Source of the DNA: Phoronis australis
Lineage: Eukaryota; Phoronida; Phoronidae
Assembly: GCA_002633005.1 (NCBI GenBank)
Contig: NMRA01000876.1
Location: 76,808-106,555, forward strand
Length of the DNA: 29,748 nt
Reading direction: 5' to 3'
Numbering within the stretch: position 1 is the stretch's first letter; each line of letters opens with the position of its first letter. A program made the translations under genes and the position numbers. The notes under the pieces were generated by a model. The model was not told the DNA's origin. It did no database searches and saw only the letters and a list, made by a program, of their open reading frames with translations. Below, piece by piece: positions 21,045 to 29,748 of the stretch.

Positions 21045-21154
21045 CTGGTGTATAACGTGATGTCTGGTCTCCACAGGGAACTGGACTGAATGGCCGTTCT
21101 GTTCATCCCGTAGAAATCGGTTGCGTCCCATTTTAAATGGTCATCAGTCCATGA
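21045..21154 (-). CDS. nAChR exon 3: loop D/loop A segment
   Basis: Residues 80-115 plus two bases of codon 116. It begins SWTDDHLKWD, matching the WxDxxLxW motif of beta strand 2 (loop D side), and ends with LWRPDITLYT, matching WxPDxxLYN of loop A. The acceptor is CTTTTAG| and the donor is ACCAG|GTATGT, so codon 116 is completed by the first T of exon 4 (Ser). The length of 110 bases is the conserved size for this exon in the family. The segment between is more divergent than usual (DFYGMNRTAIQSSS). Confidence 0.95.
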
Positions 21155-22749
21155 CTAAAAGAAAAGGATATAATTTTGTGTCCAGAAATGATAGAAATTC
21201 ATGGATTCCAAGATGATGCGAGGAAAGCAGAACTATATAGGACGTTCTGACCTATTATACATTTTAAAGGCACGTTCGACAATAGGGTATCCGATTCCTG
21301 TTTCCCTGGAAGGTATTGACTACACATGTAGGTTAATCAAATTGAAGCTTTTTATCAAAGGTCAACTTGTGATCTGGAAAATGCCAAAATGAAACTGACG
21401 AATCGTTCCGAGTCTGAAATTTTGTGCAAACCCAAGTAAGAACTTAAAAATTGTTTTTAAAACAAATTTTCAAACGGAAGAGCATTTCTAGAGAAAAGTG
21501 TTTTCTCAACCTAGATGTGGAGTCTTGCCGCCGAAAGTGGAAACTGGCCGTTTTGGTATTTTTGGTCCCGTTGAGGAGCATTTGTATGATTTTTGTGCTG
21601 TCCCATGCGTAGTAGACGATTAAATACATTTCCTGTGCTCTTTAGATCTCTACATTGATCTCAGAACAGCGATATTTGCAGAGGTCATGCTGTTCTGCCC
21701 TCCTTTGGTGAGCTTGGAATTCAGAATCAGATATTTTCTTGACGACTAACACCTCTGTGAGCAAATGAGTCGTCAGCTTTATTTAAAACACATCTCTCTG
21801 GCGAAAAGAGCTACTGTTTAATAAATTTAATAAATAATGATCGAAAAGCTTGGTCTGATTTTCTTTTTGTCATTGTATGCATGTATGTGTTGCTTATTTT
21901 GTACTTTTTTGGAAATGGTGACGTATAAGCCCAAGCTGTGGCTGGGTAGCAATTGCAACAAGTCGACAAAATAAATGAATATTGATTGAATGATTGTGTG
22001 CATCCAGAAATAGTGAAGTTGTGTTAACTGTCTGCATGTGGTTTTCCAAGCACTGCCGTTAGGCAAGTCTACGACCATAGCTGCAGGCGGTCTTAAATGG
22101 AAGATTCCGACATGTCAATCAAATCACTAATTCCAGCCAATCAAGGCGTGTTGAATGGAGACACTGCATATATTGTTGCCAACACCAGACCACCAGTGGG
22201 CACCAACAAAACTTTTCGTTATTTAGACAGCTTTCCCTCAACGTCATTGGGCTACGCAGGTACCAGCACATCTTGTCACTAATATCATAGTGCAATGCAA
22301 GAATGACTGTACTGAACGCTACGTACACCATTGGTAACTAAGATACATTTCCGACTGTTAAAGTGATCCCAGGCATAAATCTTGGTGTCCCTTTAATTAA
22401 AATTTACCAAGCCTACAAGGAAAAAGTCATTGAAAAATACATGTCCAATATAAATTGTTGTAATAGTCAACTATCTGGTGCATTCCCATCAAATACATGA
22501 ACGCCAAGTTTCGGCAAACATCTTCATGCCACGACACGAAAAAACATGGTGGGCAATGAATTTAAAAAATAAGGGTGTCGCAGAGGTCGGATACAACCGA
22601 AACTGCTGGCGCCTTCCTCAAACAGTCCTCAAGATTGTACAGTGGTTTGGACAACAGACAGCGCAGAAGGGATTCCTTGTCAAAAATTGAACGGCCAACG
22701 AGTAGTTGAATGCGCCCAAAAGAGTGATTAATGGCGGCACATCTCATCC

Positions 22750-22795
22750 GGGACACCTTAGGTATTTTGTAATGTACATGTACCGAAGGTGTCCC
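22750..22795. repeat. inverted repeat, 15-base arms
   Basis: GGGACACCTTAGGTA pairs with TACCGAAGGTGTCCC (one mismatch) across a 16-base loop containing TGTACATG. It could be the fused ends of a small MITE. Confidence 0.75.
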
Positions 22796-23452
22796 AAATG
22801 ACCTCGACTAGCAGTCTGTAGAATTTACGTCAGAGCAAAAAACTACAATCCAAAGTTCAAGTATGAGTAATTATTGTTTCACATTCATTTGCACATGTGC
22901 GAATTTCAGTTACCATAGAAAGTAATGGTGACTCTCGAAATGGACATTGCCGTCGCAGATGCCGTGTCTCATTAAATCCCTTAACATTGAACATTTGTAG
23001 CAACCGCCACCTAGTGACTCCTGGAGAACTGTGTGCAAAAGTATAATCAGGAAGAGAAACAATTTGTACATAATTTGCGGATTTAAAGAAAACACCACAA
23101 CTGATACACTTAAACACAACTGGGAACATATAAAATGCCCTAGTAATTCCAAATATTACGCAATTGTTACTTAATAGTGATATAAACAAATAATAAAAAC
23201 TGTGTCTTGTTTCATTAGAGTAACGACAAAGCTGCTGGGGTTCCCAGGGATTCCTGTGTCGGTAATGTGGACGAGAAGTGTATGCAAATACCTAGAATTT
23301 GCACTACTAGAGACGCAAAATGGAATGCTGTTGAATATTCTCCAAGGTGACGGCAAAATGAAATTACAGAACGAAATGCTTTCGTGTTGGTCCCCGTGAG
23401 GATTGCTCGCGGAGTCGCCCGCCAGGCCCGTCAGCTGTCGGTGGTTGCACTC

Positions 23453-23485
23453 TTTCACAGTGTAACGAAAGGCAGCACTGTGAAA
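23453..23485. repeat. inverted repeat, 10-base perfect arms
   Basis: TTTCACAGTG and CACTGTGAAA pair across a 13-base loop. It lies in nAChR intron 2 beside a GC-rich stretch (23390-23450). Confidence 0.65.
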
Positions 23486-24152
23486 TGTTGTTTATCATGG
23501 CTTCTCATTGGTTAAAGTAATGAAACGGATGTCGTAACATTCAGTCATTCCCATTCGTTGAAATCTGGGAAACCCCTTTCAATTTACTGTACTATTATGG
23601 CATTATGGCGACTACCTTTGACTCGAATAGCTGCAATTTAAGACGTGCAGTAATCGCAGTAAACAAAATCAAGGGAACCCCTACCCCGTAGCTAAATCCA
23701 AACAAAAGCAATGTGTAGAAAGCGTGTGCAAGTGTTGTCAAAGTGATCGATAAACTTTTAATCAAGCATGTGCATTGATGCCCACACACAGAATTCTGTG
23801 TGTCGTTCATCATTATGTTTCCACAGGACTACTTTTCAGTATAGGTGGCGCTTTGTCAGAGGATAGTCGGTGACCGGCATCGGGTGTTTGCGCGCCATGA
23901 TGAAATATTACAAGACTAGATTGCAATGATAACTGGTTCTGAGATAGTTTGCAGCACACTGGAGGGCCGGGCCTTTTGTTTGTAAAGTTGTTCTTCATTT
24001 GCATATTCACAAATTAATGAGACTATGCATCTTGTACAGTAGAAAGAAGAATAACCGTTGCGTAATTCCGAGACATGCCAGGCTGAAGCCAATGTCTTAT
24101 TGACCAAAGATACAAACAGTGTATCTGCGTCTCTTAAACATCCTTCACTCAC

Positions 24153-24197
24153 CAGTCTGATCCACACAATGAGGTCCAGGATTTGGGTTTTCTCTTC
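24153..24197 (-). CDS. nAChR exon 2: 45-base micro-exon
   Basis: Fifteen residues, EEKTQILDLIVWIRL, correspond to the conserved DEKNQxLxTxxWLxx segment of the ligand-binding domain. The flanks are TTGTAG| before and |GTGAGT after, phase 0 on both sides. The 45-base length equals the conserved third exon of vertebrate nAChR genes. It is too short to be seen as an open reading frame, and was found by looking for the missing segment between exons 1 and 3. Substitution of the usual Asp by Glu and of the usual Leu before the end is mild. Confidence 0.88.
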
Positions 24198-24526
24198 CTA
24201 CAATTGAAACAGTACGTCACTCAGTGACATTCAGTGAGCTTGGCTAAGCGCAACAAAATGGTTTACAACGCCCGGCATAGGCGAAAATGTCAGCTCGTAA
24301 ATACGAGTGACGGCATATTCCTACTCGCATTTTACTTTTTGATCTCGTACAGTATATTTAGGAGCGTGTACTCGTTTATGTCGAATCCTGGTTTATGATA
24401 CGACGAATTTGTCGTTCAATTGGTTCTTTCGGATAAAAGGGAGACGTACATGTAACATGCCCAATGGACTGAAAAAATCGTCCATTTGCAACGTTTGAAA
24501 TAGATGTTCATTGATTGCCTTCCAGC

Positions 24527-24655
24527 ACTGAAAAAGTGGAGGTTATACCCCCCCCAGCTCCCACGTGATGCACCGCTCAATGACCATGGGATATGCAGCA
24601 CTGAAAAAGTGGGAGGCCACAGCCCCCCAGCCCCCTATGTTTCGCCGCCCATGCA
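24527..24655. repeat. two-unit direct repeat with C-rich core
   Basis: GCACTGAAAAAGTGG(A)GG, then a C-rich CCCCCCAGC block, then a gap and CGC(T/C)-containing tail occur at 24527 and again at 24598. The period is about 71 bases. It lies in intron 1. Confidence 0.65.
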
Positions 24656-24815
24656 AGAGATGGTAGAAAGAAGAACCGTAGGAAGGTCAATGCTTAGATC
24701 TTTATCAATCTTGAACGCGGCATCGCATTTATGAATCTAACTATTAGCACCTAAAGTGTTTTGTTGATATCTTTGTTACCACGTCTATTAGTTACAAAAA
24801 TGGCTACCAACTTAC

Positions 24816-25007
24816 CAAATCGAATATTGTGTATAATGCCATGTCAATGGAAACAAGCACGTTGTCTTTGAAGTCTTTGACAGGTCTGACACTGCTGTCA
24901 TAGTTTTCAAGAAGATAATTTAGCAGTTTAGTGCCAATGTTTTTCTTGGTACTTACTGGAAGAACACACAAAATCCACATAACTAACAACCCCGATCTCG
25001 ACTTCAT
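24816..25007 (-). CDS. nAChR exon 1: signal peptide and N-terminal helix
   Basis: This exon encodes residues 1-64. The ATG at 25007-25005 is the first in-frame methionine and is followed by a hydrophobic stretch (GLLVMWILCVLPVS), a likely secretory signal peptide. Then comes the N-terminal helix and the family hallmark YDSSVRPV (residues 36-43), ending in beta strand 1 at IFDL. The donor is TTG|GTAAGT, phase 0. In many nAChR genes the signal peptide and the RPV segment are split by an intron. Here they are continuous, although a GTAAGT word lies at 24956-24951 near the signal peptide end. An overlapping upstream ORF in another frame covers this start. Confidence 0.92.
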
Positions 25008-25023
25008 CTGAATTCGCCGCCAT
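24928..25023 (-). other. upstream ORF overlapping the nAChR start
   Basis: An ATG at 25023-25021 in the strong context AAAATGGCG opens a 31-codon frame (MAANSDEVEIG...) that overlaps the receptor start in another frame and ends at TAA 24930-24928. A further in-frame ATG lies at 25035. If transcription starts upstream, most scanning ribosomes would meet this ATG first, which would reduce receptor translation. The transcript start is not known. Confidence 0.5.
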
Positions 25024-25026
25024 TTT
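25014..25026 (-). promoter_or_regulatory. YY1-like motif at the nAChR start
   Basis: ACAAAATGGCGGC on the minus strand matches the YY1 consensus (AAnATGGCGGC), a motif typical of animal sites just downstream of transcription starts. It sits 13 bases before the receptor ATG in a locally CpG-rich stretch (25040-25070). The function is inferred from the motif and position only. The same word occurs at 19196-19206 in intron 3. Confidence 0.4.
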
Positions 25027-25224
25027 GTGGTGCATATTGTTATTGCAAAATCGCTCGCCGTCGTCGTTGGCAACTCAAGTCATCCGTCTGTTCCTGAATA
25101 TGAAATCAAGGTGGGAGTTCCTCAAATTTTAAACATGTATTTGTAACCCGACGACAGAACGAGTACATTAGCGTGCCCGAGTCAGACTTGACCAATATTT
25201 GTAATGCAAGGACTTGCCAAAAAG

Positions 25225-25612
25225 AGTGAGACTGTCGACTCATGACCCAAAAGAGTTGTTGCGCGCATGGCTGTACTTATCAACGGCGTCTTGATCAATT
25301 TGAATAGATTTTAACTCTTCCTCGGCATAATTCGATTGTAACTGAAAACCTTCCAGGGCATCCCAGTGGAAAAAGTCCTCGCTGCCACCCAGGACTATAT
25401 CGCCGTCGGACAGTAGCTCTCACTCTTCAATTTCCGAGTCTGACTCAGGCGCCCTATTTATCAAAGTCATCAGTGGTTCGATTTCATACACAACGACGTT
25501 TTACATTCCCAGAAACTCCCACAAAATGTTCACCACACTTCCAGATCCAGGAACTGGCGAATGACTTGAGGAACCGGCAACAACGAAGACGGCCATCTTG
25601 TAAGTACATAGA
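25225..25612 (-). pseudogene. coding-like acidic region, unrecognised, with internal stops
   Basis: From ATG 25600 (in CAAGATGGCCGTC) the minus strand reads MAVFVVAGSSSHSPVPGSG and stops after about 32 codons. A second frame then reads VVVYEIEPLMTLINRAPESD, SEIEE, a TGA, then ELLSDGDIVLGGSEDFFHWD, ALEGFQLQSNYAEEELKS and KYSHARNNSFGS to a TAG. Acidic composition and lack of stops apart from one suggest former coding. The YEIEP start recalls the YxFEP motif of the P2X7-C-like proteins seen in the two transposons, but no cysteine cluster follows, so I do not assign it. It lies just upstream of the nAChR start on the same strand. Confidence 0.4.
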
Positions 25613-26031
25613 ATAAAATGATGGTGAATTCAACTGTAACGTCTATATTTCCGGTTTAGGGAGGGCTTGACTTTCGACAAATAAATATTATACAAAGATG
25701 GTATCCATATATCTAAATACACATTTTACTACCTAAGAAGTACTCAGAAGTCTCAATATGTATAAATTTACATTTAACGAACCTTGGTCGTTGTTTCAAT
25801 TCAGGCCGTGAACTTATCTGCCGCTGGTTAATATCTGAAACTTCCGGTGGGTTAAGGGTCAATATAATGGCTTCTCGGGGATTCAGTTCTCGTTCAGAAA
25901 AAAACTATACATGGAGTCATTCTGAAACTCCCCCATTACGCCACCTCTCTGAACTCGGGAGATACATGTGCATTTGTACGTTGCATTGACTATATTGAAC
26001 GTACCACGTACATGTAACTAGTGATACCTAC

Positions 26032-26139
26032 CATCCGTGGGCTTTTTAGAAGCTGATGAGCTAGACGTTGTCTCGAAAACATTAGCGTCATCTTGTATTC
26101 TGATGCCAGAAGTTGTCGTCTCAATTCGGTTGGTAGAAA
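26032..26139 (-). CDS. Ser/Thr-rich exon of a mucin-like gene (second exon seen)
   Basis: A 108-base exon with acceptor TTTCACGCAG| and donor GATG|GTAGGT, phase 1 on both sides. With the G carried from the upstream exon it reads VSTNRIETTTSGIRIQDDAN and VFETTSSSSASKKPTD. Its phase and composition match the larger exon at 27914-28660, so the two probably belong to one transcript. The predicted product would be an extracellular O-glycosylated stalk. The next exon (membrane anchor or tail) was not found before the nAChR start. Confidence 0.6.
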
Positions 26140-27204
26140 CTGCGTGAAAAGCTTGCTGTTAGCTTTTAAGCTTTAAAAAGACATTGAGGGACAAGTTCTT
26201 GAATTTTAATATTTAGATTGATCACAGAAATCATTAAAATGGTTCCAAAGTTGGCCTTTAGATTTAAATTTAGAAATAAACTCTTTTCTTCAGAAAGCAA
26301 GAATTAGAAATACTCATACAAGTAGTGTGCTATGCTAATAAAAAATGAACTTTTCAAAACAACAGTATTTATAACAAAGAGAAAATGTTATTTTGAACAC
26401 ATGCTGCATATTCGTCAACATTCGATGATGAGAAATGGGCCAACTGGATTGAAAAGCGGAACGCCCGGATAAAAAGCGGGACCTCTGGGTCTACATGTAT
26501 GCCAAAACGCAAGGGTGGAACGTTCGCTGTAACACACAAAAATGTCCGGACAGCCTTTTTGTAGAACAAAAGCGCTCGATGAAGTTTTCTTCTTTTTTGT
26601 TAAATGGGAAATAGCAAGTTCCGCAAAAACCCATGACACGTCCCGTTTTTTCTTTAAGTCGAATCAGAAAACATGGCTATGTCTCTTGGGAAAATCATAA
26701 TAGTATATGTACACTTTCAGTAGCACAGAGTATTGGACTGAATTCTTTTAAGAGGTGAACTTTCGTAATATTTTTTCACGAGTCTATATTAAGTAATTAC
26801 TATCGATAACAAAACTGCTCAGAAATGGAATTATTATTATATCTGCTTATCAAGTAAATATTGCAGAAAATATTTCATAGAAACATTGGAGAACAATATT
26901 ATAATATATGCATGTGTTCACAAGCACACATACACACGCGGACACGCTTTGATACGTACACACATATATATATATACATACAATTGGTTTTTTGAATGTC
27001 ACGTAAAAACCTTTGTTAGTAGGGACCAATAATTGCGAAACAAACACTTAGAAACCAAATGTCACTTCGCTCCGTGAAATACTGTAACATGACTGTAAAA
27101 CCCAAAATTGTTGAAAAACTCCTAACAGTGCCAACATTATCTGAAGACTGACTATTCCAGTCATCCGGCCACGCCCACTGGTCAGTGCACCGTATAAAGA
27201 TGAC
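26140..27204. other. no gene recognised; presumed intron of the mucin-like gene
   Basis: Mostly A/T-rich. It contains a short stretch (26440-26640) with two AAAAGCGG(A/G)AC words and a CA/TA-rich microsatellite-like tract (26920-26985). No exon with good splice sites was found. Confidence 0.4.
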
Positions 27205-27510
27205 CAGTGTAATTGACCGGTTTGTTAACTAATTTTGACGAGAAATCGTTGGTTGTCTGACACCGTACCTCAAGATTGTTCTTGGTGATCCCATTATCGA
27301 CAAAAACGACAAAATGAAAATGAAAATGAAGAAATACAGTTGGGCTTGATTTGATAACTACAACCCTCGATCAAAACTCAATCGAGCATACAACTGGAAA
27401 TTCACAATGCTAACTCCCACGGCCAGTCCCGTGAATTCTCTGAACCAAAAACTCTAACAGAAGATTGAAGGTGACGAGCGAGAGTTGGCATGACAGTTCT
27501 GCAATTCTAT
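27205..27510 (+). repeat. dispersed repeat, copy 2 (with 11085-11375)
   Basis: Partner of the repeat in nAChR intron 6, in the same orientation and roughly two-thirds identical in the aligned blocks. It lies between the two mucin-like exons. Confidence 0.6.
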
Positions 27511-27913
27511 CTTCAGAACAACGTGACAACTCACCAGCTACGCCCTCTGGTTTATCCACCGAATGAATTCGCATGCGCGCACCCAGGGAGGAGGGCCCCC
27601 ATTTGGCGAAGTGGCCATAAAAGTCCGTCTTAGTGAAAGAAAAACTCAGAAAAAAGTAGAGAACTAGACAACAGTCCACAAAAAGACAGGAACTACCAAA
27701 AGTCGGAGAATGCACAATTCGTAGGTCTGAACGTACCCCTTGAATCTCAGTAACTAAAGGTCCACTTGCTCAGACATTCAAGCCCCCACTTCTAAATTGG
27801 GTGCGCACATGATTCGGGTCACAAATTATCAGCAACAGACAAATTCAATGTGTCGATGCGTGTCTGTGGCGGCTGTGTCAACATTTGTTACATTCCCTTT
27901 TGAGTAACTGTAC

Positions 27914-28660
27914 CTGAAGCCCGTGACCAATGTAAGACATTCGTTACATCTTCGGCTTTTGAAGATGTGCCCAGTGCTTCAGTGGAGAGGACGCTGGGAA
28001 GGCCAGTCGTCTGACCGATAGTCGTCGCATCACTGCTCGTTAATTCCGTGTTCTCAATTCTGCTCGAAGTAGTTGATGGATTTGTGTTAGTTGTGGGATC
28101 ACTTGGTTCTGGAGATGTGCTCCATGATTCAGTATAGTAGAAGCTTGCACTTGATGTGGTGATTGTCTGAGCTCGAGCGAAAGTATTTGTGTTTGTCAAT
28201 TCTGTTTGTACTTTTGTGCTTGAAACTAGTGACGGGGTAGTGACACTCACTGCAGATTTTGCGTGTGATTCAGAGGAGTTGACAGCTATAATCGACGAGG
28301 CAGTCGTCTGAACGAGACTCAGAGTATCGGTACTTGGCAATTCCTGGAGCTCTTCTGTGCTTAAAGCCATTGGCGGAGATGTGGTAGTCGATGCATCGTT
28401 TGATTCTGGGGATGACACCAGTGTTTCTGTAGAGTGGATCACGACACTCGATATGAGAGTTGTCTGAATGAGAGTATTGTCATCGGTGCGTGGTAAATCC
28501 GTGTATTCAGTTGGGTTTGTAGTCGTTGATCTGTTTCCGGTTAGAGACTTAGTAACTTCGCCGATTGACATCGTACTCGGGTTTTTTCCATGAGAAGCCA
28601 AAGTGTTTAACGTGGGCGCAACACCGACTGCGACTGTTTGTGTAAATCTCAATGCCACAG
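27914..28660 (-). CDS. Ser/Thr-rich repeat exon of a mucin-like gene
   Basis: A 747-base open exon on the minus strand. The acceptor is CCTATTGTAG| at 28661 and the donor is TTCAG|GTACAG at 27913; phases are 1 and 1, as in modular extracellular proteins. The 249 residues are dominated by Thr and Ser. About four diverged repeats of 46-50 residues are visible, each with an (L/T)-x-x-(T/S)D/N-(T/A)-x-x-x-x-QTT core (NTLIQTT, DTLSLVQTT, NTFARAQTI, DATTIGQTT) followed by a hydrophobic stretch, S-(T/S)-E and a Pro/Ser/Asp linker. It has no membrane segment or cysteine. It looks like the stalk of a mucin-type surface or secreted protein. The signal peptide exon was not found in 28661-29748. Confidence 0.7.
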
Positions 28661-29748
28661 CTACAATAGGGCAAAATATTCTGAAATAACACTGTATATT
28701 CTACGATATAAAATTGTGATATGTAAGTCATGGTTTCTCTTAACGTTTCAAAAAGAATACTCATTCCCGAGCTCTGGATTGGATCAGAAGCCTATTGCCC
28801 ATCATTGAGCCCAGTATTTTATACAGGTTTCCAAGCAAAGTATTCGTTATTTAGCAAAAAATCTGGTTACCGAAATAATAGCATGTACTTTCAGATTTAA
28901 TAAAACGTGTTTTCGTCAGTAACCTTGGTCTTGTTTGCAAGCAGCAAGGGTAAATTCCCAGGACTTCGGCCCATTACGTAATAAGTGTGTGTTCACGTAG
29001 TGCTATTTCACTTTAAAAACCATACCCCGAGGAAGAATGTTCAAAAGACAGGGCACAACCTTGCCAAAGATTCTTTGACCGTGCCACACGATAACACGTA
29101 TACAAAGAATGCAAACTGCAAACTGTTGCAACTGAACAAACATGTCTGGTTTCACTAAAAAAATATATAACTGCAATTTAAATCTGCTGTTGATCGGCAT
29201 GAATCGTTTCTGTCACAATCCGCGTTCCGTCCCAGAAGCTGAACTCATAGTTTATGATCGACATACATGTATGTCCCGAATAATAGATAAATGATACGTG
29301 CGCCGCAAGCTCGTTACCAGAGATGAAAAGGAGACCGAGGTAGGCGATATAAGGATATTTATTATGACTAGTACAATTACAATAAAATGAATACAGGTAA
29401 ATAACGTATAATAGGTAATCTTTGGTAAGATGGGCAATAAAAAGCGCCGGCCACGTGGAAGTACGAGAGAATGACGAAAACTGGGAGGAAGAGGGTGGGA
29501 AAATTGAATGAGTTTTTGTCGTACAGCAATGTGGCCGGAACAAAGTGAACTGAAAGCAAGGTTACAATAACAAAGAAAAACGCCCCTAAGGACACGTAAC
29601 AATCATCAGCCTATAAGAGCCAAGAGCTGACCAAACTCGAGGCACGTGATAACAGCACACCAATGCGAAGGCTGGAAAAACGACGTGTAGTCCTACACAA
29701 GGGAATAATGGAATAGACCGAGATGAGGGGGGAGGGGGGGGGGGGGGG
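28661..29748. other. no gene recognised; ends in poly-G
   Basis: This should hold upstream exons or the promoter of the mucin-like gene, but none could be supported. A minus-strand stretch at 29180-29330 (reading YSGHTCMSIINYEFSFWDG) has some coding character without usable splice sites. The window ends in a G-run from 29727, which may be a sequencing or assembly edge. Confidence 0.4.

Larger units (their letters stand above)
3662..25007 (-). pseudogene. nicotinic acetylcholine receptor subunit gene, nine exons, one internal TAA
   Basis: This is a Cys-loop ligand-gated cation channel subunit, a plasma-membrane protein that forms pentamers opened by acetylcholine. Nine exons (192, 45, 110, 148, 94, 131, 169, 224 and 333 bases) join in consistent phases through GT-AG introns to 481 codons, a normal family length. 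In order they hold a signal peptide (about 1-20), ligand-binding domain (to about 233), TM1 (234-258), TM2 after GEK (265-285), TM3 (298-320), a cytoplasmic loop and TM4 (456-474). The 45- and 110-base exons match sizes conserved in this family. Loop C has KYGQEE where alpha subunits have YxCC, so it looks like a non-alpha subunit. GEK before TM2 fits cation selectivity. Codon 164 is TAA, which would stop the protein at 163 residues, before any membrane segment. Everything else is open, so inactivation is recent, allelic, or a sequence error. Subtype is not assigned. Confidence 0.93.

Noticed and set aside
22357-22394. TTAAAG...CTTTAA as a miniature TTAA transposon
   Set aside because: Only six bases pair and the interior lacks the AGGAGAATGCCACCC ends.
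22097-22690. Plus-strand frames near 22097 and 22478
   Set aside because: No homology recognised and no consistent splice sites.
29178-29602. Overlapping minus-strand frames of 116 and 121 codons near the window end
   Set aside because: Hydrophobic, low-complexity translations without acceptable splice sites or a recognisable domain.
1-29748. CRISPR arrays, bacterial operons, phage or integron structures
   Set aside because: There are no regularly spaced identical repeats, no dense ORFs and no ribosome-binding pattern; the window is plainly eukaryotic.

Overview
This window is eukaryotic and comes from an animal genome. It has widely spaced exons with GT-AG introns, a nicotinic acetylcholine receptor (nAChR) subunit gene, and relics of LINE and Penelope-like retroelements and TTAA-target DNA transposons. 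There is no bacterial-style gene packing. The set of transposons, the frequent ACATGTA words and the expanded-type nAChR suggest a marine invertebrate (amphioxus, hemichordate, mollusc or similar). The species cannot be fixed from the sequence alone.

The main gene is a nine-exon nAChR subunit on the minus strand, from the ATG at 25007 to the stop at 3662. I assembled it by translating across splice sites. All eight introns are GT-AG and all phases agree. The model covers 481 codons: signal peptide, ligand-binding domain with Cys-loop, TM1 to TM3, cytoplasmic loop and TM4. It lacks the paired cysteines of alpha subunits. The gene is intact except for one in-frame TAA in exon 4 (14117-14115), inside the Cys-loop at the FPFD-x-Q motif. 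In this sequence it is therefore a pseudogene, a null allele, or carries a sequence error. Intron 7 also holds a decayed second copy of the TM1 exon (about 7109-7179).

The introns are full of mobile DNA. Two copies of a TTAA-flanked transposon (8025-9613 and 15822-17000) each carry a P2X7-C-like Cys-rich fragment facing a THAP zinc-finger fragment on the other strand. The second copy sits inside a minus-strand Penelope-like element. A plus-strand Penelope fragment with a GIY-YIG end lies next to it, head to head. Other intron contents are a TM-flanking minisatellite (4448-4803), two MITE candidates, a (TG)n tract, a double palindrome (12527-12643) and a tRNA-like B-box sequence.

Downstream of the receptor (1-3000) are two decayed LINE fragments on opposite strands. 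Upstream (25100-29748) the window holds a possible decayed coding region (25225-25612), two exons of a Ser/Thr-rich mucin-like gene on the minus strand (26032-26139 and 27914-28660, both phase 1-1), one more copy of a dispersed repeat, and sequence with no recognised gene. The window ends in poly-G.
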